Shown here piece by piece: positions 1 to 8,200 of a stretch of 10,647 nt of DNA; position 1 is the stretch's first letter; each line of letters starts with the position of its first letter. The notes below the pieces were generated by a model. It worked only from the letters and a program-made list of their open reading frames with translations, searched no databases and was not told the DNA's origin. The stretch covers positions 9,046-19,692 of the forward strand of contig BQKZ01010044.1 of the NCBI GenBank assembly GCA_036244855.1. Reading direction: 5' to 3'. Both the position numbers and the translations under genes were made by a program. Source of the stretch: Temnopleurus reevesii (lineage: Eukaryota > Echinodermata > Echinoidea > Temnopleuroida > Temnopleuridae).

Positions 1-660
1 CCCCCCCCCCCCCCCCCTGCATGGTCACAGGTGGTGGAGGAGGTGTAGGGGCTGGTGATGGTCGGGGGCAATTTACCATTTTTTAGATTCACTGATACAG
101 GTGAGGTGGGGTCGTGGACAAGAACGGTATAACCCTCTCCCAAGGTATGAATGTTTTCGATGAGAAATATCTTGACAGTGCGATTTTGTGAATTGTTCAC
201 ACCAATGAATAAAGTTGCAACATTTTTTGGGTGCAATATTGTGAAAAACTGAATCCCAGAAGGTAGGATTTTGCATTCTGAGGAGTGCGCAGATGATTCG
301 CAAAAGTGCCTTTTATTTGTGGATGTGGGATCATGCCACTCTCGCATACACAAACGATGGCGACATGTTAAGTGTACATATATGTAACTTAATGTAACGT
401 TTATATAATGTAACTTGTTAATGTAACTTTTTAATCTTTCAAGTCAATATGACAATTGTCTTTGTGAGAGGGTGGCACAAGAAGATAGCTTCTTAAAAAG
501 AAGAGGATAGCTAAGAGCATTTCATGCAATTGGACCCCAGTGAATATTAGAACGAGGCTGACGGAATAAGATATCGAGCGACAATCTACCAGTGAGGTGA
601 AAGGACAAACAATTTGGACAAATGAAGCAAATTAACAATAGCTAGATGAACATAAACGGA
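1..660. other. No gene recognised; poly-C start and TGTAAC-rich stretch
   Basis: The window opens with 17 C residues, followed by a short plus-strand stretch that would read MVTGGGGGVGAGDGRGQ before a stop; this is low-complexity sequence with no family match. At 382-428 ATGTAAC is repeated four times at 10-17 bp spacing. A minus-strand frame at 73-303 has no recognisable domain. I see nothing else. Confidence 0.4.
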
Positions 661-820
661 ATGCCCTTCCCTCCTTTTCTGTGACGAAATGTCGGCACAT
701 GTATCCCACATATTTCAATAATATAAAAGGGAAGCTAATTTCTTTTGTGATCAAGAAGCTATTGTGGAGGCTTGTATGAAGATGTTAAATTTGTCCAAAG
801 CCTTTGCTCCTTTTGTTTCC
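661..820. repeat. Dispersed repeat, copy 1
   Basis: It shares a 15-bp exact core AGGGAAGCTAATTTC (728-742) with 3857-3871. Colinear weaker matches lie on both sides: CCTCCTTTTCTG, a CACATG-TTCA block, TGTGAT..AAG.TATTGTG, and TTTGTCCA..CCTTT. No frame is shared, so it looks like an old interspersed repeat rather than an exon. Confidence 0.55.
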
Positions 821-880
821 ACTGTTGACATGGTTGGAGAGTGAGTAAAAACTAATGTTCCCTATTGTTGAAGATGAATT

Positions 881-1106
881 AATAGGCGGGTTTACTAATA
901 TATTCAAATTTATGTGCGTTTAACGTAGTTCCGCGGTATTCCATAGACCGGTTGATAACAATAAGACTACAATACTTGGAATCCAGTTTGCATACATTAC
1001 TTGTTGCTATGTCGGGCAAGCCTCGGGTAAGCTTTCGGCTTGTCAAGAACAACCTTTGTGTTAGAGGTATGCATAAAATTTGCATCTATTAGTAAACCCG
1101 CCTATT
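881..1106. mobile_element. MITE-like element with 20-bp perfect terminal inverted repeats
   Basis: Bases 881-900 (AATAGGCGGGTTTACTAATA) are repeated exactly as the reverse complement at 1087-1106. The similarity extends inward to about 37 bp (AAATTTATG against AAATTTTATG). If the repeat proper starts at GGCGGG, it is flanked on both sides by TA, as for Tc1/mariner-type insertions, but AT is equally possible. At 226 bp it encodes nothing; the small frames inside it are accidental. Non-autonomous DNA transposon is the best reading. Confidence 0.75.
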
Positions 1107-1405
1107 GGAGCACACAAATACTGTAATATATCAAATGATTTATTCTGGTAGAATAGTTGCTAATATTTTCATGGGGATAACTGCATCCATGACTGACCAA
1201 CAAACAACTATCTCCCGACGTTGTGGGATTTAAGGGATGCAACCAGTTTACAGTCATTTTATGATGATCGTAAACTAGAGGTACGGTCAATGGGCGAATT
1301 AATGCAAACATAAAAATCGTAGCCAGCATATACGTAAACATACGATATTTCTCAATCGATAAGGAAATCGTAGACGCATCCGTCTTACGATGACTGTATT
1401 TTAGG

Positions 1406-1553
1406 CCCCGGTCACATAGGGCCCCGGAAGCAACTCGATTCAACACGAGGCAGTTCGGAGGCAGTTCGGAGGCAGTTCGGAGGCAGTTTGAACTGTCAAT
1501 TAACAAAGAGTCGTGTTCAATCGTGTTGCTTCCGGGGTCCTATGTGACCGAGG
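1406..1553. mobile_element. Palindromic element, family 'GGTCACATAGG', copy 1
   Basis: The arms 1406-1448 and 1511-1553 are inverted copies over 43 bp with about four mismatches; the core is CGGTCACATAGG then CCCCGGAAGCAAC. The centre holds an 11-bp tandem array (1447-1490) and ACTGTCAATTAACAAAGAG. A second copy sits at 6856-6986 within the CLCA gene. There is no coding capacity, so a non-autonomous transposon is likely. The flanks ATTTTA and ATTTAA might be a decayed target duplication, but this is weak. Confidence 0.75.
1447..1490. repeat. 11-bp tandem repeat, 4 units
   Basis: GAGGCAGTTCG occurs four times head to tail; the last unit ends TTG instead of TCG. It lies between the arms of the palindromic element. 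The related copy at 6856-6986 lacks the array, with a poly-T run in the comparable place. Confidence 0.9.
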
Positions 1554-1639
1554 ATTTAACGCAAATAGGCATTAGTTTAATTCTTTTGGACAATTTATAT
1601 TGATATGGTGAGACACTCGACCGAGATGTAATCTGTTAG

Positions 1640-1810
1640 GCGGGCAGCCCCGGGTCAGAGCTAGGGGCGCTAAATTTGAGGTAGAAAGGGCGCCAAAACT
1701 GTTGTAGGGGTGCCAAATGTGAGCCTAAGACCGATTGTCTCTTTTTTTTTGCTTCTTAGCTCCGCGAAGTGGGGGGGGGGCGCAAAAAAAAATCGAGCCC
1801 CGGGTCTAAC
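1640..1810. repeat. GC-rich low-copy repeat region with GGGCGCCAAA motifs
   Basis: GCCCCGGGTC occurs at about 1647 and again at about 1796. Between them GGGCGCTAAA, GGGCGCCAAA and GGGTGCCAAA follow at about 20-bp spacing. A T9 run, a G10 run and an A9 run complete the block. It encodes nothing; this may be a degraded repeat or a fragment of one. Confidence 0.45.
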
Positions 1811-3445
1811 ATCCTGGGTGCGCGCATGGATGAAGACTGTCGTGGTAAGTCTTTACTGTGATTGCTTTATTATTGACCGATATGCTCCGCAAGAGAGAGA
1901 TTAGACGTAATATTGTGTTATGGGCATGCCAGAATCGAACGTCATAAGGGTGATGGTAATGATAAAGCCACAATTACAAGGCTATTAAGCTTCAGAAAGA
2001 CGTTTTATTATGAATGAACAAACATAAACAAACAAAAACAAATCAGCATAATTGAACAAAACAAGTCAACAATTAAATCAATAGAGCAATATTAACAGCC
2101 CTAAAACCTTTTTTTCCTCTAAATCCATTCATGTAATTTGTTTCATCTGTACAGCATTTGGCAGAATAAATCCGACCATTCTTTGGGTTTAAACCATCCA
2201 TTATGTCAACAAAATGACAAGTCTAATACATGTATATCCTGCATACATTTAGTAATAATCACGCTCAAATAATTCATGGAATAATTACTCGAAATACGTA
2301 CATAGGTTTATATAAAATACAATTTTAACATATACAAATTGTCTGGAATGTTATTTTTGTATTTTACACAATCTATTTTTATTGCAGCATGTAAAAGAAT
2401 TTCAAAAGCAATTCTATCAATAGGTAAGATGTAATCTTATTAGTTTTCTACTAAGTTGAATGAGAGGGTTGTTCATAAATTGGTTTAATCAAAGAGTTAG
2501 CTCGAATCTTCTTGGCTTAATATCATCACGTCGAGATGTTTTTTTTTTTCATAATCTGTCATGACGAGACAATCCTATCTTATAAAATATTATGATAACA
2601 TAAGTCTACATGGTGGAATATGTAGATATTACACAATGGGCAGGGGAGGGGGGTCGACTTGTAAAAATTATATTTTCATGCCGCCCTGTATGACTAATCA
2701 AAAATGTTAGTCGCCATCTTTGTTACACCGACTGGTATAACATAATCAATAAGTTCGTCCAAAAGATGGTGAGGTCAATATTTCAGTTCTTGTCAAAATG
2801 AACAAAGGTGACTAAAATACTAAAATTGCAGGGCATAGAAACGGAAACAGTTTTCAATAAGGATGCCAGTAATGTAAAATACACAAATGCGAAATACAAA
2901 TTCAATCAACTGAAATATATTTTCCTCACATAATTACACAAATAAATATATCTATCTGTATACAAGTTCATGTATCTTAAAGCATATTTTCAAAGAATTA
3001 TATATCTAACGGATGTTTATTCATCAATCAATGATAACAATATCGCCACAATATACAGAAATATACATATTAAAAGCTATATACATTATACACTTTTCAA
3101 ATAACCTGTATCTTTATGATAAAACATATTTTGCTACATCATAAACTCTGTATAAAAATAAATTCATACTATATCACTGTTTGGGGCATTAGAAAACCGG
3201 CTTATGTTCTCTGATTGCATGTCTTTATAATGAAAATTACTATAACAAAATGACATCGTACCAAAAGGCTTGCTACATAAAGCAACATGATAGTAAATAC
3301 AAATTTGATTTTTTTTAAGAATTGTAAAGTTGAATGATTATGTTTCAGGATCATCATGATAACTTGAACTTCATCGAACATACCATTCAAAAATAATTAT
3401 CAATCGGTAAGTTGCCTTCCTCATAGACATCATTTAAAACAATGA
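1811..3445. other. AT-rich intergenic stretch, nothing recognised
   Basis: Strongly AT-rich, with many short A and T runs. Minus-strand AATAAA hexamers occur at 2004-2009, 2378-2383 and 3016-3021. There is no open frame with family similarity and no clear repeat. Part could be 3' UTR if the CLCA transcript is long. Confidence 0.4.
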
Positions 3446-3626
3446 GGGGCCGGGTGTTGCTCAAAATCAACTGTAAATCAACTGCAACTTTCCAAATTCT
3501 ACTGCGCATTTTCATTCGCGCACGGTATGCACATTTAACAAGACGCACATGGAACAATGATTTTGATTGGCACGTCCCGATCAACTGCAACTTGCAATCA
3601 ATTGCAACTTTTGAACAACATCCCCT
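3446..3626. mobile_element. MITE, family 'GTTGCAACTGATTGC', copy 1
   Basis: The ends are imperfect inverted repeats: GGGTGTTGCTCAAAA on the left and, reversed, GGGATGTTGTTCAAAA on the right. Just inside, both carry alternating CAACTG/CAATTG-rich sequence (GTTGCAATTGATTGC, AAATCAACTGCAACTTT). A copy in the opposite orientation, about 85-88% identical by eye, lies at 8338-8512. Open frames here on both strands are accidental. Confidence 0.8.
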
Positions 3627-3788
3627 TAGTCTATCACGTAGAGCAGAGTAGACACAAGCTTTGGCAAAAGTGAATAACTGGCATTAAAGTGTCNAATTGC
3701 AACTTTTGAACAACATCCCCTTAGTCTATCACTTAGAGCAGAATATACAAAGGATTTGGCCAAAGTGAATAACCGACATTAAAGTGTC
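3600..3788. repeat. 95-bp tandem duplication with an N at the junction
   Basis: Bases 3600-3693 and 3695-3788 are two 94-bp copies differing at about nine positions (about 90% identity). The single N at 3694 lies exactly between them, the only ambiguous base in the window. The unit contains the last ~25 bp of the MITE plus its flank. This may be a true duplication or two alleles placed side by side by the assembler. Confidence 0.9.
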
Positions 3789-3795
3789 AACAAGA

Positions 3796-3945
3796 GCTTT
3801 CCTCTTTTTCTGCATAGAGATGCCAAACAGGTGTAGCACATGTTCAGTGAATGAGCAGGGAAGCTAATTTCCTGCTCCATGTGATTATCGAGTTATTGTG
3901 AATGCCAGTTCTTTGCTTTGTCCATATTCTTTATCCTTTCTGCTC
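3796..3945. repeat. Dispersed repeat, copy 2
   Basis: This is the diverged partner of 661-820 in the same orientation, aligned around AGGGAAGCTAATTTC at 3857-3871. The core here sits inside a short hairpin, GAGCAGG..CCTGCTC, which the first copy lacks. Confidence 0.55.
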
Positions 3946-4059
3946 ATAGTGCATAGCCACCAATGGCCTGTTCGCAGGGGTCTCTCATTAATGTACTGTC
4001 TTTCAAAATGACCGACTCTGGTATCAGGAAAAACTAGTTTATAGGTAAAACTACAGCGA

Positions 4060-4088
4060 CAGAGAGAGAGAGAGAGAGAAAGAGAGAA
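4060..4088. repeat. GA microsatellite
   Basis: A nearly pure run of GA dinucleotides, followed by interrupted AGAGAG/AAAC repeats up to about 4105. It lies about 390 nt past the stop codon, possibly in the 3' UTR (where it would read as CT on the mRNA). Confidence 0.85.
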
Positions 4089-4471
4089 ACAGGCAGAGAA
4101 ATGGACGCAAAAATAGAGACGAAACAGCGAAGGGTGGACGGGTTACGAGCGAAAATTATCATGATGAGGTTACCATTTCGTCCTTGAGATAAATGCATAT
4201 GACCTTCTTGTAGAACTTGTCATTCCATAGTAAACTTGATTTCAGATTTATAACAAACGCAAAATGATAATAAAGGCTTATGATATGCGGTTACAATCAC
4301 GCTAGCACTGTAAAAAATAAGTGCACATATTTTCGTGTTTAAGAAAAGAATATGTATGTCCTTTTAAAATCATGAAAACTTGAAATATTCAACTGTTCTC
4401 CAGCAGTCCTTGATTTGACCCATGAAAGTAAGTATCTTTAAATGTTTTTTTTCTGTTAAGCTTTATAGACG

Positions 4472-5241
4472 CTACATGTCTTCAAGTACTAATGCATCGT
4501 TCACTTTCCTCCCGAGCCTTTTCTTCTTTGGTTTGCGTACCATTTCGTCTGGATCTGACTCGGCGTCTTGTGGACTCGCCCACTGGTCTAGCTTCCTATT
4601 TCGCTTCTTCAGGGTGCCGAGCCTGATGACAGAGAATATCACGACGGCAGTGATCAATAGGAGGACGATGACGACAGTCACAGCGGCAATGGTAGCCGTC
4701 CTTTTCTTGTTTGGTTTCAGCCCGTGCGGTCGATCACCGGGAACCTTTGTGGTGATTCCGTTCACGCCTCCACCACCGGAAGTCGGAAATGGCCTGGGTT
4801 GTCCGGAAATTCTTGGTGTGGATCCGAATGCTGGAAATCGTGGGTTACCAGGAGGCATACCGGTCCCAGTCCCAGTCCCAGCACCGTTCCAACCGTTGCC
4901 GCCGCCACCTACAACGCCAGTACCACCAACGAAACCTGTAACATCGAAGATGGACGTGAACGTTTGTGCAGTTGCCGATGGTCCCCCGGTCATAACCACA
5001 GTCACCAGATTCGAAGGCTCGCCCCTGTTGCCCACACCATCCATGGCCTGGAGTCGAAGCCCGCACACCGGGTTGCATACGTTGGGTGGAAGTTGGACTG
5101 TCATGATCTCCGTTTCGAAGCTGAGCTTGGGGGCCATGAGGTTACCATCCAGGACCATACCTTGGTGAAGAAGTGTGCCAGCCCAGAAGGAACGGGCGAG
5201 CGTGTTCGCATCGTTGCTGTATCGGATCTCGTACCCAGAGG
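4472..5241 (-). CDS. CLCA: CLCA exon E: rest of FN3, Gly-rich linker, transmembrane helix, cytoplasmic tail, stop
   Basis: This is the last coding exon (residues 299-554, stop TAG at 4472-4474); its acceptor is TTTTTTTACCAG. SGYEIRYSNDANTL..F then LRLQAMDGVGNRGEPSNLVTVV is the second half of the FN3-like domain (vertebrate IAIQAVDxxxLxSxxSNIA). A CNPVC pair sits at 354-358. Residues about 398-473 form a low-complexity Gly/Thr/Pro linker including GAGTGTGTGMP. Residues about 481-505 (TATIAAVTVVIVLLLITAVV onward) are a strong transmembrane helix, flanked by KPNKKR outside and LKKRNRK inside. The 50-residue tail holds an acidic patch (DAESDPDE), then RKPKKKRLGRK, and ends VLEDM. A type I anchored form is expected, unlike secreted CLCA1. 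Long plus-strand frames over this exon (4422-5248) are GC-rich antisense shadows. Confidence 0.92.
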
Positions 5242-8200
5242 CTGGTAAAAAAAAACCAAATGATAGAAGATCCGTTAATTCAAAGGAGACATGTTTCACT
5301 TAAAAGAAAAGTCGATTTTGAGATGGAATTTAGTTAAAACTAAATATGAATGTGTTAAGGCAGAATCGTATTCAGGTCTACTAAGATTGCCGATTGTGCA
5401 CATACAGATTTACCTTAATGTTATCGTACGAAAGCTGTTGGGTGGCAAGATCCCAAATTGATTAGATCATGATTGGCTAATAATTTACCAAAAACAATAA
5501 TAATTTGGAATGCAATTCTCATCCTAATTTTCATCAAACATTATACATAAGCGGTAGGTGCTCTTAAGCTGTATTTTTTAATGAAAGCAGAAGGAATTCT
5601 TTGTCTGCTGGACAAATTGCGAACGTTTGAAATGTTTGTTTCTTTTGTCCAACATATTCTGACACGTTAACGGTTGGCATTTAATTGAACCTCTATATGA
5701 ATCATGTAATGAACATTCAGTAATTTATTTGTTAATTTATCTGTCATTATTTTACTCTAGTTTATGCCAATAATGCATTCATTTGTATTTATTGTTTTTA
5801 ATTTTGCCTCATCTGGTAGATTAGGTATTATTGAATGGGCTGCACTGTAGAAATATTTGATAGAAAAATTGATAAATTACTGACCAGTTCCTGTTTCATA
5901 GTTGTCTCCCATGGCCGTCCAGCGGATCCTGGCGGTTCTCGCATAAGGATCAAAGGATAGAACCTCCAGATCACTGATGCGAGCCGGTGGAAAGCTGTCC
6001 ACTGCCATCAGTCTGGCCACGTTCCCTGTCACCTCGACCTGCGTCTCTGGAGGGGCTCTCATAAAGGGGTCGATTGTCACTATGGCGGGTGGCTGCTCGA
6101 CGGTATCTGTCAGGATAAAATCGCAAAGGGTTAAACTAGGGATTCATTTGGTTGTGTTCTTGAGGAAGACCATAACAAAACATCAAATGACATGTTGGAT
6201 CTCAAGGAAAAGTTTAGTGTTAACTCATCTGTATGCTGCGTGTCATACACTGCCCCAAGTTCAGTATCTCACGCCTTTGCGTTTTTAACCTGCGTCGGCC
6301 CAGCGTTTTTGGAAATTAAAAACGACGCACAAAGACGAACGTCAGTCCACCGTCTGATCTGCGTATGCTGTCCTTCAAGGGAGCGTTTTTAATTTCCAAA
6401 AATGGTAAGCCGACGCAGGCTAAAAACGCAAAGGTGTAAGTCGGCCTTTATGAGAGGATGCTCCCCTCAAAAATAATAAAGGCACTCCCAATTTCGTCTG
6501 CCACCCCCTCCCAATATACCGTCCATGTCAGCTATGAAAATGATGGACAAGGCAGGGCCGTCGCTAGCTTTTATTTCAGATCTTTATTTCACCTATACGG
6601 CATACGGCTTGTGCATCAAATGTTCTGTATCACGTCTACACACGGCCCTGGAAAAAGTTTTTTTTACCATGTTTTAGGAGGCAAAACAGTTCCTTCATGC
6701 AACAGACGACAATGCATCTGACACACGTTTTACTTTTATTTGAACAGTAATTTACTGTAAAATGCAGTAAGATTCATCTCTTCATTTCAGCTATAGTGAT
6801 GGTTAGAACGGGGACTTTGTCCGCGTTCTTTGTCCTTCATCATGTTCATGTTTATGCCCCAGTCACACAGGACCCCGGAAGATTCACGAATCAATACGAA
6901 TCTTTTTTTTTTTGATGCAGTTAACTGTGAACTGAACAAAGAGTCGTGTTGAATCGTGTTGCTTCCAGGGTCCTATGTGACTAGGGTCTTACATCATGTT
7001 CACATTCAGTCAGTATATTTAACGTACCCCAATGAACGGGCTGAACCCCACTAGCCATCCAGTTGGGTCTCTCCTGTGTTGATACACCGTGTCGTACAAC
7101 GTTCATCTCCAGCTGATAGTTTCCTTCCTCCGAAAAGTCAGTGAAGTAAGCAGAGTAGATTCCGTCATTCTTTCTTACGTCAGCCCCTGTGAAGCAACAG
7201 TATGTGAGATTTGTTTAAGATTTTACGAACCACGAGACTGGTATCAGTTCTTGTGCTGAATACTTGTAAGTGTATCAATCATTGAACACAAGAACTGATA
7301 CCAGTCGTTCTTAAAGTCATTCTTAACTTGGCTAAGCATTGCCCAGGGTTGTCTGCACATAAACCATAGTTATTGTGTGCCGATGTGGATGTGCGTCCAC
7401 TGACGATTTTCCAACACCAGGACGGTGTTTCACCAAGTTACGACGGCCTTTAAGAACGACTTTACGCTCGAAGGTTATCGGTTTTTCTGCTGAATGATCG
7501 AGAATCTTACGAGTATTGAAATCGTTAATGTACTCCATTCTTTCTTAAAGTCGTTCGTATCTATAAGAATGATTGGGTGAAACACTGTCCGGTATGCATT
7601 TAACCTGAACTGGATGCCGCGTTTGGACGGTATACTCTCTAACGCCAGCATGCATTTAATATGAACTGAATGTACGTTTGGATGGTGGACTTATCAGCAC
7701 CAGTATATGTGGGCTTAGGAACCGGGTGGGAGCCTTGGGGACCCAACCCCCGCCCCTTAAACGAAATCAGACCTCATTGACCCCCGAAAAACACTTGTTG
7801 CAATGGAAAGCTAATGGATGATTCCCCCCTCCCTTTCAAACTCTTCCTAAGCCAGTGGTTCTTTGGAACTAGTAGTGTGTTCGGACGATCAGCTGAATGC
7901 CAGTAAACTCTCAAATGATTATCTTAATTTACCATGCTTTCGGACTATCGACTTACCAACACCGGTATCCCTGAGCGTAACCTGAATGGGGTACTGCGTA
8001 TTCGGACGATCAACGCTGACGGTCACTGAGGCATCCATGACGGGCATCTCCCCCTGTTTGACCTCACCATACAGCGAGAGCACTGGGGTGATCTCGATGT
8101 CGATCTCCTGCTGCATGACCAGCTGCCTTGCTTGGATAGGGACCCGAGTCGGGTCGGAAGCTGCCGAGAAGACGTCCAGTTCGAACGACTGCAATGGCTG

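Larger units (their letters stand above)
3629..4471 (-). other. 3' flank / probable 3' UTR of the CLCA gene
   Basis: This stretch directly follows the TAG stop at 4472. Its right part is AT-rich with no coding potential on either strand, so at least some of it should be 3' UTR. I see no minus-strand AATAAA within 1 kb. The weaker TATAAA variant occurs at 4247-4252 (about 220 nt after the stop) and at 4038-4043. The first AATAAA on the minus strand is at 3016-3021, which would imply a 1.4-kb UTR. The end of transcription is therefore not decided. Confidence 0.4.

Noticed and set aside
1..83. Gly-rich plus frame or Pro-rich minus frame as the edge of a neighbouring gene
   Set aside because: Too short and low in complexity, next to a C17 run that may be an assembly or sequencing artefact. 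There is no splice or family evidence.
360..440. Repeated ATGTAAC units as a CRISPR-like array
   Set aside because: The units are 7 bp with 3-10 bp spacing in AT-rich eukaryotic DNA; this is a simple degenerate repeat.
1102..1506. Minus-strand 134-residue open frame
   Set aside because: It runs through half of a palindromic element and its 11-bp tandem array, and its protein (repeated ASELPPNC-type start) reflects the repeat. No domain is visible.
1925..1945. AGAATCGAACGTCAT as a possible tRNA T-arm
   Set aside because: No matching acceptor stem, anticodon arm or correctly spaced stems on either strand.
4422..5248. Plus-strand open frames of 248 and 174 residues
   Set aside because: They are antisense to CLCA exon E, whose minus frame has splice sites, family motifs and a transmembrane helix. 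The plus frames show no recognisable domain.
5877..5884. Alternative donor GTCA|GTAATT for exon D
   Set aside because: It would add four bases and break the frame into exon E; the upstream donor ACTG|GTCAGT restores GTA-SGYEIRYS.
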